Assembly: GCA_963812675.1 (NCBI GenBank) | Contig: CAWEWR010000028.1 | Coordinates: 197,295 to 261,294, forward strand | Source of the DNA: AP-15 sp963812675 | Lineage (GTDB): Bacteria > Pseudomonadota > Alphaproteobacteria > ATCC43930 > CGMCC-115725 | Direction of reading: 5' to 3' | Length of the DNA stretch: 64,000 nucleotides | Part shown: positions 34,873-43,110 of the stretch, in pieces | Layout of the letters: the number at the start of each line of letters is the position of its first letter | Numbering within the stretch: position 1 is the stretch's first letter | The notes under the pieces: model-generated | Told to the model about the DNA's origin: nothing | Seen by the model: the letters and a program-made list of their open reading frames with translations, nothing else | The model's database searches: none | Translations under genes and position numbers: made by a program

Positions 34873-35733
34873 CTAGCCCCCGAGAAAGTTCTTCGTCCAA
34901 CCCTTGTACTCGGCGTCCCGGGTCGCCTTCGCCATGAATTCGGCAGATGGCACACCCTTCAGATCCTTGGGCTCAACGCCATCGCGCAAGGCCTTCAAGG
35001 TATCGTGGACTGCCTGGGCAGCCGCCATGATCGGCTGATGGCCCTGCAGCGCGACGCGCGCCCGCCGGCTGGCCAGGTAATCGAGGTCGGACAACTCCGG
35101 CGCGCCACCGCCAATGATGATCGGGATATCGATAGCCGCCGCCGCGGCGTCGAGCTGCGCACGGTCCTTGATGCCGACAAAGAAGAACGCGTCGACACCG
35201 GCCGCGGCGTAGGCCTTGGCGCGGGCGAGAGCATCTTCGGTGCTGGTCGAGCCCATCGCGATGGTTCGCCCGACAATGACCAGATCGGGATCCTGCCGCG
35301 CGGCGAGCGCCGCTCGCATTCTGCCGACCCCTTCCTCGATCGAGGTCAATCCTCGGCCGGCCGGGCCGTAGGGCCGCGGCAGCACGGTGTCCTCGATGGT
35401 CAGCGCCGATACTCCCGCGGTTTCCAGCTCCTGCACCGTGCGCATGACGTTGAGCGCATTGCCGTAGCCGTGATCGGCGTCGACGAGCAGCGGCAGGTCG
35501 AAAGCGCGGTTGATGCGGTAAGCCTGCCCGGCGAATTCACTCAGCGTAATGAGGATCAGGTCGGGGGCGCCGAGCACTGTCAGCGACGCGGTCGAGCCCG
35601 CGAACATGCCGACTTCGAAGCCCAGATCCTGAGCGATCCGCGCCGACAACGGGTCGAATACCGAAGCCGGATGATAGCAGCGATCCCCTTTGAGGATGGC
35701 CCGGAAACGCCGCCGCCGATCGGTCCAGTTCAT
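34873..35733 (-). CDS. isocitrate lyase/PEP mutase family enzyme (oxaloacetate decarboxylase-like)
   Basis: A 286-residue TIM-barrel protein. It shows VFDPLSARIAQDLGFEVGMF, metal-binding VDADHGYGNALNV, EDTVLPRPYG and RTIAMGSTSTEDAL. Length and motifs match the PA4872-type oxaloacetate decarboxylases of the isocitrate lyase/PEP mutase superfamily. The Cys of true isocitrate lyase (KKCGH) is absent. The ATG at 35733 follows AAGGAG. It probably decarboxylates an alpha-keto acid, but related enzymes cleave other 2-hydroxy acids. Confidence 0.8.
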   Translation of the reverse strand: MNWTDRRRRFRAILKGDRCYHPASVFDPLSARIAQDLGFEVGMFAGSTASLTVLGAPDLILITLSEFAGQAYRINRAFDLPLLVDADHGYGNALNVMRTVQELETAGVSALTIEDTVLPRPYGPAGRGLTSIEEGVGRMRAALAARQDPDLVIVGRTIAMGSTSTEDALARAKAYAAAGVDAFFFVGIKDRAQLDAAAAAIDIPIIIGGGAPELSDLDYLASRRARVALQGHQPIMAAAQAVHDTLKALRDGVEPKDLKGVPSAEFMAKATRDAEYKGWTKNFLGG

Positions 35734-35855
35734 CGCGTTCCTCTCCTTCGGTAATTTCCCGATCAGCCCCACCACGCGGGAGAGGCCAGCGAAGAGGATG
35801 CCGCAACCGACGGAAATGGCAAGGCGTGCGGCGGTCGTTCCGGCCTGCTATGCGC

Positions 35856-36254
35856 TCAGTCCATTCCGGATACCGAGACCGGCTCAATCTCGTACATGAC
35901 CCGCACCTCGCCGGGTTGACGGAACGGGTAGGTGTCTTTGCCGAGGTATTTCTTCGCCAGCGCGTCGATGTGCGCGTCCGCGCCTTGTTCCACCGCCCGT
36001 CGGACGCGGCCGCGTATCTGAATGTAGCGATAGGCGTTGTCGGGATCCATGATCGCCAGCGCGACCGGCGCTCCCGGCCGCAAGGTACGCGACTTGACCC
36101 GCCCCTTGGCCGTGTTCACACGGATGACCCCATCGGCAGAATCGAACCATACCGGGGTTACCTGCGGCGATGCGTCCGCCATAATCGTGGCCAAATTGGC
36201 AAAAGCTTTCTTGTGCTGCAGCAAGTCGAGGTATTTGTCGGGAATGGCTGCCAT
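35856..36254 (-). CDS. PPOX-class flavin/F420-dependent oxidoreductase-like protein
   Basis: A 132-residue split-barrel protein of the pyridoxamine 5'-phosphate oxidase-like superfamily. It shows the usual strands: FANLATIMADASPQVTPVWF, DGVIRVNTAKGRVKSRTLR, PVALAIMDPDNAYRYIQIRG and VRVMYEIEPVSVS. This fits the TIGR03618-type F420- or flavin-binding PPOX class. The physiological reaction is unknown. It is transcribed in the same direction as the PEP mutase-family gene and ends 122 bases upstream of it. Confidence 0.82.
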   Translation of the reverse strand: MAAIPDKYLDLLQHKKAFANLATIMADASPQVTPVWFDSADGVIRVNTAKGRVKSRTLRPGAPVALAIMDPDNAYRYIQIRGRVRRAVEQGADAHIDALAKKYLGKDTYPFRQPGEVRVMYEIEPVSVSGMD

Positions 36255-36431
36255 TTGGCGGGCTCCGGGTCGCGAGGAATGGGTATTCGTGCTAACGCCC
36301 AGCAGATAACTCGATCCCGCGCCGATCAGCCATGCACGGAATACCGGCTCCGGGCAAACCGGGCCGTTGCGATTGCCCCCAAATTAGGCTTACTTCGCGT
36401 TAGGCTCTCTCAGAGCCGTGCAAATTCCAGG

Positions 36432-37757
36432 ATGTTTTCGGTGGAGGGGATGCTTCGAACGGTCGAACAGTCCACAATGCGCAAGGTCTATTTGCGCATA
36501 CTGCCCTTTGCGGTCCTAACCTATTTCTTCTGCTATCTGGACCGCATCAATGTCAGCTTCGCTGCGCTGATGATGAACAAGGATATCGGCCTCGATCCGG
36601 CGTGGTACGGCATGGCTTCGGGCGCGTTCTTCTGGGGCTATGTGCTGTTCGAGGTGCCGAGCAATATCATTCTCGAAAAGGTCGGTGCGCGCATTTGGAT
36701 TGCCCGCATCATGATAACCTGGGGGATCATTTCGGGGTGCACCGCCTTCGCGGTCGGTCCCTACAGCTTTATGGCGATACGCTTCCTGCTCGGTCTGGCG
36801 GAGGCAGGCCTCTTTCCCGGTTTTGTCTTGTATTTCACCTACTGGTTCCCCGACCGGCATCGGGCGCGCATCAATTCGGGATTTACCTTGGCATTGCCGA
36901 TCGCCGTAGCCACCGGCGCGCCGATCTCGACGGCGCTGATGGGGCTCGACGGGCTGTGGGGCCTCAGGGGATGGCAATGCTTGTACGTCCTGGAGGCGAT
37001 CCCGACCGTGCTGATCGGGATTGCCGTGTTCTTCTACCTGACCGACCGGCCGAGCGAGGCGCGCTGGCTCGGGCCCGAGGAGCGCGCATGGCTCAACGCG
37101 AGGATGGCGCACGAGCGCCGGCAAATCGAGGCTCATCACGGGGTTGGGATGCTGCGCGCCTTCTTCGACCCGAAGGTGGTGATGCTGTCGCTCAACTATA
37201 TCGGCATCGTCACGGCCAGCCTCGGCATGCTTTTGTTTCTGCCGACGATCATTAAGGAGCTCGGCGTCAGCAACATGCAGGTCGGCTGGCTGACGATGAT
37301 CCCTTATGGCTGCGGCGCGGTCAGCATGGTGTTCTGCGGGTGGCTGTCGGACCGCATAGGCGACCGCCGTTGGAGCCTGTTCACGACCTGCGTCATTTCG
37401 GCCGCCGGGCTGGTCATCGCCGGGCTGACGATCGGAACCTGGTGGGCCGTTGTCGGCATGACGATCGCCGCGATCGGCTTCTATGGTACGAAGGGCCCGT
37501 TCTGGTCGATGCCGACAATGTTCCTGACCGGCGCCGCGGCTGCGACCGGGATCGCCTGGATTAACTCCTTAGGAAACCTCGGCGGGTTTTTCGGCCCGGC
37601 GCTCGTCGGCTGGGCGAAGAACCTGACCGGCAGCTTTGCCGGGGGACTCTATGCCCTCGCCTTGTGCGCGCTGTTCTCGGCGATGATCTCGCTGCTCTGG
37701 CTGCGCATTCCGAGCGCCATCGCCGCCGCGGAGAGCGTGGCCGCGCCCGCCGAATAG
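36432..37757 (+). CDS. MFS transporter, anion:cation symporter family
   Basis: A 441-residue permease with 12 TM segments. Family features include YLDRINVSFAALMMNKDIGL after TM1, WGYVLFEVPSNIIL in TM2, ARIWIARIMITWG, and the GFVLYFTYWFPDRHRAR loop between TM4 and TM5. These are typical of the ACS family (tartrate, phthalate, glucarate or hexuronate transporters). It takes up an organic acid with protons; the substrate is not predictable. The ATG at 36432 is preferred; ATGs at 36450 and 36477 are possible. An open frame continues far upstream but is non-coding. Confidence 0.88.
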   Translation: MFSVEGMLRTVEQSTMRKVYLRILPFAVLTYFFCYLDRINVSFAALMMNKDIGLDPAWYGMASGAFFWGYVLFEVPSNIILEKVGARIWIARIMITWGIISGCTAFAVGPYSFMAIRFLLGLAEAGLFPGFVLYFTYWFPDRHRARINSGFTLALPIAVATGAPISTALMGLDGLWGLRGWQCLYVLEAIPTVLIGIAVFFYLTDRPSEARWLGPEERAWLNARMAHERRQIEAHHGVGMLRAFFDPKVVMLSLNYIGIVTASLGMLLFLPTIIKELGVSNMQVGWLTMIPYGCGAVSMVFCGWLSDRIGDRRWSLFTTCVISAAGLVIAGLTIGTWWAVVGMTIAAIGFYGTKGPFWSMPTMFLTGAAAATGIAWINSLGNLGGFFGPALVGWAKNLTGSFAGGLYALALCALFSAMISLLWLRIPSAIAAAESVAAPAE

Positions 37758-37767
37758 CGGCTGCGGC

Positions 37768-38922
37768 CTAGCGGGCGGGTTCGGCTTTCTTTCCGGCGAC
37801 CCAGATCGCCAATATCTGGATCGTGTCGGGGTCGAGTGCCACCAGGTCGGCGCGGTAGCCGGGCGCGAGGCGCCCGAGCCAACCGTCGATGCCCAGGAAA
37901 GCCGCAGGCGCCGTGGTGGCGAGCGGTAATGCCTCGGCGAGCGGCAGATCGAGCATCCGCACGCAATTTCGGACTGCGCTTGCCATATCGAGGACGGAAC
38001 CGGCGAGCGTGCCGTCTGCCGTTGTGCATCTGCCGCCGCGTACCGTGATCTTTTGGCCGTATAGCCGGAAGCTCGCAGAGCTGGCGCCGACCGGCGGCAT
38101 CGCGTCCGTCACCAGCACCGCCTTGCCGGCGCCGCGCAGCGCCAGCCGGAGCATCGCGGGAGCGACATGCTCGCCATCGACGATCATCCCGAACCACGCG
38201 CCGGGCTCCTCGAGCGCGACAGCGATCGGCCCCGGTTCGCGGCTCGCCAATGGCCGCATTGCATTGAAGAGATGCGTGAAGCCGGTCAGCCCCTCGGACA
38301 GTGCGGCCCGGGTTTGGGCATAGGTCGCCATCGAATGACCGAGCGACACCCGAACCCCTCTCCCCGCCAGCTGCGCGATGAAGCCCTCCGGCACCTGCTC
38401 GGGTGCCAGGGTGACCAGGGTGACGAGGGTCACGCCGTTGGCTAGCGGCGCCAGCAGATCGAAGTCGTCCGGCTCCGGACGGCGGAGCATGTCCCGATCA
38501 TGCACGCCGGCCTTGTCCGGGGACAGGAACGGTCCCTCGTAATGAAGCCCGATTACGCTCGGATCAACGCCCGCCGCGGCCTCTATGGCATTGCGGGCAG
38601 CCCGCATCTTTTCCGGCGTGTCGCTGAGCAATGTCGGCAGCATCGCGGTCGTGCCGAAACGCCGATGCGCCGCCGCGATGGCGGCAATTCCGCGCGCGCT
38701 CGGGTCGTCGTTGAACAGCACGTCACCGCCGCCGTTCACCTGTGTATCGATGAACCCGGGGACCAGCCAGGCACCCCGGGGCAAACGGTGGCTGGGTATC
38801 GCTGCCGGCAGCTCGTTCCGGTTCGTGAGGGCGCGAATGCGCGAAGCTTCGATCACTACCGCGCAATCATGGCGCAGCCTCGTGCCGTCAAAGACGTGGT
38901 CGGCAGCAATCGCGAACTCCAT
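37768..38922 (-). CDS. nagA: N-acetylglucosamine-6-phosphate deacetylase
   Basis: This 384-residue amidohydrolase has the metal-binding Glu in GLHYEGPFLSP, the metal His in SLGHSMATY and in THLFNAMRPL, and the catalytic Asp in LVTDAMPPVG. NagA removes the acetyl group from GlcNAc-6-P, giving GlcN-6-P for glycolysis or peptidoglycan synthesis. It diverges from murQ with only about 55 bases between the start codons, so the two genes share a small promoter region. MurQ product GlcNAc-6-P is the NagA substrate. Confidence 0.92.
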   Translation of the reverse strand: MEFAIAADHVFDGTRLRHDCAVVIEASRIRALTNRNELPAAIPSHRLPRGAWLVPGFIDTQVNGGGDVLFNDDPSARGIAAIAAAHRRFGTTAMLPTLLSDTPEKMRAARNAIEAAAGVDPSVIGLHYEGPFLSPDKAGVHDRDMLRRPEPDDFDLLAPLANGVTLVTLVTLAPEQVPEGFIAQLAGRGVRVSLGHSMATYAQTRAALSEGLTGFTHLFNAMRPLASREPGPIAVALEEPGAWFGMIVDGEHVAPAMLRLALRGAGKAVLVTDAMPPVGASSASFRLYGQKITVRGGRCTTADGTLAGSVLDMASAVRNCVRMLDLPLAEALPLATTAPAAFLGIDGWLGRLAPGYRADLVALDPDTIQILAIWVAGKKAEPAR

Positions 38923-38977
38923 TTGGAGTTAACACTCAATAGTTATTTTAAAGTGCAGCGTGACCCGAGCCCAACCG

Positions 38978-39886
38978 ATGGAAACCGAACGTCACAGCCC
39001 CCGCTATAACGCAATCGAGACCTGGAGTCCCGGCGACATCCTGGAGGCGATGATCGAGGGCCAGTTCGCCGCGGTCGCCGCCGTGCGAGGCGCTCGCCCC
39101 GCGCTGGAAGAAGCTGCGCTTGCGATCGAGCCGCGGCTGCGGGACGGCGGCCGTCTCGCCTATGCCGGCGCCGGCACCTCCGGGCGCCTCGCGGTCCAGG
39201 ACGGCGCAGAGCTGATGCCGACCTTTAGCTGGCCGCAGGAACGATTGCTGTTGTTGATCGCGGGCGGCCGCGAAGCGCTGGTGCAATCCGTCGAGGGCGC
39301 CGAAGACGAGACCGAAGAGGCGATCCGGCTGGTGCGGTATTATGAAATGGCGACGCGCGATGTGCTGATCGCCGTCGCCGCGAGCGGGACGACGCCATTC
39401 ACCCTCGCCTGCCTGCGCGAGGCAAAGGGGCGCGGAGCCCTGGCCATAGCCATCGCCAACAACCGGGACACGCCGCTGCTCGCCGAGGCCGATCATCCGA
39501 TATGGCTCGAGACCGGCCCGGAGCCGATCGCCGGGTCGACCCGCATGAAGGCCGGCACCGCCCAGCGGATCGCACTGAATTTGCTGTCGTCGCTAGTGAT
39601 GATCCGGCTCGGCCGGGTCTATCGCGGCCTGATGGTCGACCTCCAAGCCGTCAACAAAAAGCTGCTCCGGCGCAGCGAAAAGATCCTGTTGGAGCTTTCC
39701 GGGCGCAGCCGAGAGGAGGTGCAGGACGCGCTCCACCGGGCGGAAGGCAATGTCAAAACCGCGCTCTTGCTGCTCGAAGGCTGCGACCTCGGCGAAGCCG
39801 CGAGAATGCTCGACCGGTCCGGCGGCCGGCTGCGCGAGGCGAAGGCTCTGATCGAGACCCGCAGAAGCCCGAAAAGGCAGACCTGA
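38978..39886 (+). CDS. murQ: N-acetylmuramic acid 6-phosphate etherase
   Basis: This 302-residue SIS-domain lyase shows YAGAGTSGRLAVQDGAEL (catalytic Glu region), ESVEGAED-like SVEGAEDE and PIAGSTRMKAGTAQRI. MurQ cleaves the lactyl ether of MurNAc-6-P, giving GlcNAc-6-P and D-lactate, in muropeptide recycling. The ATG at 38978 (METERHSPRY) aligns with family starts; a GTG at 38960 is an alternative. Neither has a good ribosome binding site, and the divergent spacer to nagA is very short, so a leaderless or short-leader transcript is possible. Confidence 0.9.
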   Translation: METERHSPRYNAIETWSPGDILEAMIEGQFAAVAAVRGARPALEEAALAIEPRLRDGGRLAYAGAGTSGRLAVQDGAELMPTFSWPQERLLLLIAGGREALVQSVEGAEDETEEAIRLVRYYEMATRDVLIAVAASGTTPFTLACLREAKGRGALAIAIANNRDTPLLAEADHPIWLETGPEPIAGSTRMKAGTAQRIALNLLSSLVMIRLGRVYRGLMVDLQAVNKKLLRRSEKILLELSGRSREEVQDALHRAEGNVKTALLLLEGCDLGEAARMLDRSGGRLREAKALIETRRSPKRQT

Positions 39887-39910
39887 GAACCTGACCAGAT
39901 CGCTCGAAGC

Positions 39911-40009
39911 CGTCATGGCCGGACTTGATCCGGCCATCCACCTATCCGACACTGCACTCCTTGGGTCCTGGGGAGGCGTGGATCACCGGGTCAAGCCCGG
40001 TGATGACAT
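39911..40009. repeat. bipartite palindromic spacer element
   Basis: Two hairpins lie about 50 bases apart: GGCCGGACTTGATCCGGCC (39918-39936) and ATCACCGGGTCAAGCCCGGT (39982-40001) with GATGACA. This is a common alphaproteobacterial spacer repeat of the GTCATGGCCGG type. When translated it gives artefacts such as MAGLDPAIHL, so it was excluded from the neighbouring gene. Confidence 0.8.
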
Positions 40010-40061
40010 TGGGGATACGCCCGATTTTGAGAAATGCCGGTCTGTTCGGGCCAAAGAAAAG

Positions 40062-40502
40062 ATGACCGAAATGCCTCCCACGCCCGATACTGCCGAACGC
40101 GCCTTCTGGTCATGGCTCGGCTTTTGGCTGCAGATCCTTGTTTTAGGCGTGCTCGCGATCATCGGCGCATTTGCAGCCAGTACCGCTGATCGACCCGGCG
40201 ATTACACCTGCGGCATGGTGCTGAGCCTGGCGGCGATAGCGCTCGCATTTTTGCGGCTGAGGCACCGGCTCGACGGCAATGGATCCGGGTGGGGCGATCT
40301 TCTGCTCGTCGGCGACATGTGGAACCTGGCTCTCGTGATTCCGCTCTTCACAGTGATCGGCCTCGCCGGCCTGTTTGTGGCCCATGCCTGGCAAAATGGC
40401 GCGATGCATTCGGCGGGCGTCGCGCTCTTCGTCGTCAGCGGCGCGATCATCTTTCTCGACATGAAGCACGTGTTCGACCGCATGGACCCACCCGGGCGCT
40501 GA
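40062..40502 (+). CDS. hypothetical four-TM membrane protein
   Basis: A 146-residue protein with about four hydrophobic segments (near residues 20-40, 50-70, 85-110 and 115-135). I recognise no family. The ATG at 40062 (MTEMPPTPD) was chosen because the open frame upstream runs through a spacer repeat; an ATG at 40071 is also possible. The ribosome binding site is weak. It ends 20 bases before the pyridoxal kinase gene and is probably cotranscribed with it. Confidence 0.55.
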   Translation: MTEMPPTPDTAERAFWSWLGFWLQILVLGVLAIIGAFAASTADRPGDYTCGMVLSLAAIALAFLRLRHRLDGNGSGWGDLLLVGDMWNLALVIPLFTVIGLAGLFVAHAWQNGAMHSAGVALFVVSGAIIFLDMKHVFDRMDPPGR

Positions 40503-40522
40503 CATGCCAACGGGGCACTGAG

Positions 40523-41365
40523 ATGCCGACCGTGCTGTCGATCCAGTCCTGGGTGGCCTGCGGCAATGTCGGCAATACCGCGGCACTCTTTCCGCTGCAG
40601 CGCCTGGGATGCGAGACCTGGTCGCTCAATACGGTCGCATTCTCGAACCACACCGGCTACGGGAGATGGCGCGGCGCCGCGGTCCCGGCGCGAGAGATCG
40701 CGAATTTGTTCGAGGGCATTGCCGAACTGGGGATCCTACCGCGCTGCGATGCGGTGCTGTCCGGCTATTTGGGCGACGCCGAAGCCGGCCCGGTGCTGCT
40801 CGACATCGTCGGCCGGGTCAAGCAGGCGAACCCGCGGGCGTTGTTCGCCTGCGACCCGGTCATGGGCGATGTCGGGCCTGGCTGGTATGTCCGCGCCGGC
40901 GTTCCGGAATTCTACCGCGACCATGCGATCGCGATGGCCGATATCGTGACGCCGAACCGCTTCGAGCTCGAATGGCTGACCGGGCGCCCGGTCACAACGC
41001 TGGGGGAAGCCGGCGTCGCGGCCACCGCGTTGCGTCAGCGCGGCCCAAGCATCGTCCTCGTCACCAGCCTCGATCTGGCCGGTGACCGCATCGCGGTGGT
41101 CGCAGCCGGGCCCGACGGCGTCTGGGCGGTCGACACGCCGCGCCTGCCGATCGAGGCGACCGGGTGCGGCGATGCCGTTGCCGCGCTATTCCTCGGCTGG
41201 CTGCTCAAAGGCAAACCGCTGCCGGAGGCGCTCGCCACCACGATCGCCGCGATCTATGGCGTCATTGAAGCGACGATGCGCTCCGCCAGCGGCGAATTGG
41301 CGCTGGTCGCGGCGCAGGACGACCTCGTCTCGCCGAAGCAATCGGTCTCACTGCAGCAATTATAG
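40523..41365 (+). CDS. pdxY: pyridoxal kinase, PdxY type
   Basis: A 280-residue ribokinase-fold enzyme. It begins with VLSIQSWVACGNVGNTAA, has DAVLSGYLGDAEAG, ACDPVMGDVG and ADIVTPNRFELEWLTG. The catalytic anion-hole motif is EATGCGDAVAALFL. Pyridoxal kinases phosphorylate B6 vitamers to make PLP in a salvage pathway. GGGG lies about 10 bases upstream of the ATG at 40523. It is followed at 10 bases by an SDR gene, so the two are in one operon. Confidence 0.9.
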   Translation: MPTVLSIQSWVACGNVGNTAALFPLQRLGCETWSLNTVAFSNHTGYGRWRGAAVPAREIANLFEGIAELGILPRCDAVLSGYLGDAEAGPVLLDIVGRVKQANPRALFACDPVMGDVGPGWYVRAGVPEFYRDHAIAMADIVTPNRFELEWLTGRPVTTLGEAGVAATALRQRGPSIVLVTSLDLAGDRIAVVAAGPDGVWAVDTPRLPIEATGCGDAVAALFLGWLLKGKPLPEALATTIAAIYGVIEATMRSASGELALVAAQDDLVSPKQSVSLQQL

Positions 41366-41375
41366 GGGCTCGCAA

Positions 41376-42131
41376 ATGGTATCAGCAGACAAGATCGCGG
41401 TCATCACCGGCGCCGGCAGCGGCATCGGCCGCGCATCGTCGCTCGCATTGCTGGGGGTGGGGTTCGCGGTCGTGCTGGCCGGCCGGCGGCGCGCGATGCT
41501 CGAGGAAACCGCCGCACTCGGGAAGGCGCCGCCGCGCACCCTGGTCGCGCCGACCGATGTCTCCGATCCCGCCTCGATCGCGGCGCTCTTCGATACAGTG
41601 AAACACATTTATGGCCGCATCGATCTGTTGTTCAACAATGCCGGGACCAGCACCCGCGGCATTCCGTTCGAGGAACTGACCTTCGAGCAGTGGTCGAACG
41701 TTGTCGCGGTCAACCTGACCGGCTCGTTCCTCTGCGCGCAGCACGCCTTTCGCATGATGAAGGAGCAACAGCCGCAAGGCGGGCGCATCATCAACAACGG
41801 CTCGGTCTCGGCGCATGTGCCGCGGCGTCATTCGACCCCCTATGTCGCGACCAAGCACGCGTTGACTGGGCTCACCCGGTCGTTGTCGCTCGACGGGCGC
41901 GACTACAACATCGCCTGCGGCCAGATCGATATCGGCAACGCCGCGACGACCCGCAACGAGGACACCGCGCGCGGCCGATTGCAGGCGACCGGCCGGGTCG
42001 AGGCCGAGCCGCGCGTCGATGTCGAGCACGTTGCGCGGGGCGTCGTCTACATGGCCACCCTGCCCCTCGAAGCCAACGTTCAGTTCATGACCGTCATCGC
42101 AACTAAAATGCCCTATATCGGCCGCGGCTGA
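41376..42131 (+). CDS. short-chain dehydrogenase/reductase
   Basis: This 251-residue classical SDR has TGAGSGIGRA (nucleotide binding, residues about 11-20), FNNAGTS, the catalytic Ser in NNGSVSAHVPR and the YVATK motif with catalytic Tyr and Lys. The Arg residues after the glycine motif (AGRRRAM) point to NADP preference. Substrate is unknown. A frame upstream to 41082 overlaps pdxY and was rejected. AGGGG precedes the ATG at 41376. Confidence 0.85.
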   Translation: MVSADKIAVITGAGSGIGRASSLALLGVGFAVVLAGRRRAMLEETAALGKAPPRTLVAPTDVSDPASIAALFDTVKHIYGRIDLLFNNAGTSTRGIPFEELTFEQWSNVVAVNLTGSFLCAQHAFRMMKEQQPQGGRIINNGSVSAHVPRRHSTPYVATKHALTGLTRSLSLDGRDYNIACGQIDIGNAATTRNEDTARGRLQATGRVEAEPRVDVEHVARGVVYMATLPLEANVQFMTVIATKMPYIGRG

Positions 42132-42424
42132 ACTCTTCTATTGCTATATATATAATTTTTTAGTTTGACAATTCCTAAAAAATACGATAGGCCTTTTCAC
42201 TCTCGACTGCTCATTCGAGACCCCGTTCCCAGTAGAGCAGGGAAAGAAGGCCGAACCGGCCGGCGACCGGGAATTCGTGCAACTCTTATTCGATGGCTGC
42301 GTTTCCCGGATGACCTGGCGCCACTGAAATGCTACCGCTAGGTTAACGAGTGGGTCGGGGTGCCGGCCTGTAGGCGGGGCGGCGGATCACGCCGGTCCTT
42401 TCGACGACCAAGAAGAGCGAGACG
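42132..42424. other. A+T-rich spacer
   Basis: This stretch of about 290 bases between the SDR gene and the next operon begins with a strongly A+T-rich part (about 42135-42190). It may hold promoters. No gene or recognisable RNA was seen. Confidence 0.5.
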
Positions 42425-43063
42425 ATGGACCTGCACGATACGATCCGGACTTATCGGCTGTTTTCCGGCTCCTACGACATCGTTTTCGGCCCGGTCTTTC
42501 ACCCGGGGCGTAAGGAGGCGGTGCGAATCGCCAATGACCGGCCGGGCCAGCATATCCTCGAGGTCGGCGTCGGCACCGGGTTGTCGCTGCCCCATTTCCG
42601 CACGGATTCGCGGGTAACCGGCGTCAACGTCTCGGAGGAGATGCTGGCGAAGGCGCGGCGGCGGGCGGAGTGCCTGCGCCTTTCCCATGTCGAGGGGCTG
42701 CACCTGATGGATGCCGAGAACCTCGAATTTCCGGATAATTCCTTCGACGCCGTGCTGGCGCTCTACGTCGCCTCTGTTGTGCCGAACCCGGCGCGCTTTG
42801 CCGCCGAAATGCGCCGCGTCTGCATTCCCGGCGGGACGATCGTTGTCGTCAATCACTTCACCAGCGAGAACCAGCCGGCGCGCTTCGTCGAAAAACGCCT
42901 GGCCGGGCTGGCCCGCCATATCGGCTTTCACGCCGACTTCCCGTTCGACGCCTTCCGGCGCGACAGCCAATTGTCGATCCGCGAGGTGCGGCCGAGCAAC
43001 CTGTTCGGCTATTGGAAGCTGTTGCGCTGCGTCAACGAAAAGCCTGCCTCCGATCCGGGCTGA
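42425..43063 (+). CDS. phospholipid/SAM methyltransferase, PmtA-like
   Basis: A 212-residue class I methyltransferase. SAM-binding motif I is ILEVGVGTGLSLPHF; also seen are NVSEEMLAKAR, AENLEFPDNSFDAVLALY and PGGTIVVVNHF. The N-terminus SYDIVFGPVFHPGRK is typical of PmtA, which methylates phosphatidylethanolamine stepwise to phosphatidylcholine in alphaproteobacteria. It could also be another lipid methyltransferase of this group. GAGCGAG precedes the ATG at 42425. Confidence 0.78.
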   Translation: MDLHDTIRTYRLFSGSYDIVFGPVFHPGRKEAVRIANDRPGQHILEVGVGTGLSLPHFRTDSRVTGVNVSEEMLAKARRRAECLRLSHVEGLHLMDAENLEFPDNSFDAVLALYVASVVPNPARFAAEMRRVCIPGGTIVVVNHFTSENQPARFVEKRLAGLARHIGFHADFPFDAFRRDSQLSIREVRPSNLFGYWKLLRCVNEKPASDPG

Positions 43064-43110
43064 ACCGATCGCGGGGCACTCCTCGATAGTCTCCTGCAGG
43101 ACGGGGAATG

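Noticed and set aside
39915..40061. N-terminal extension of the 40062 membrane protein
   Set aside because: The extension is the translation of a palindromic spacer repeat (MAGLDPAIHL and following), a common artefact.
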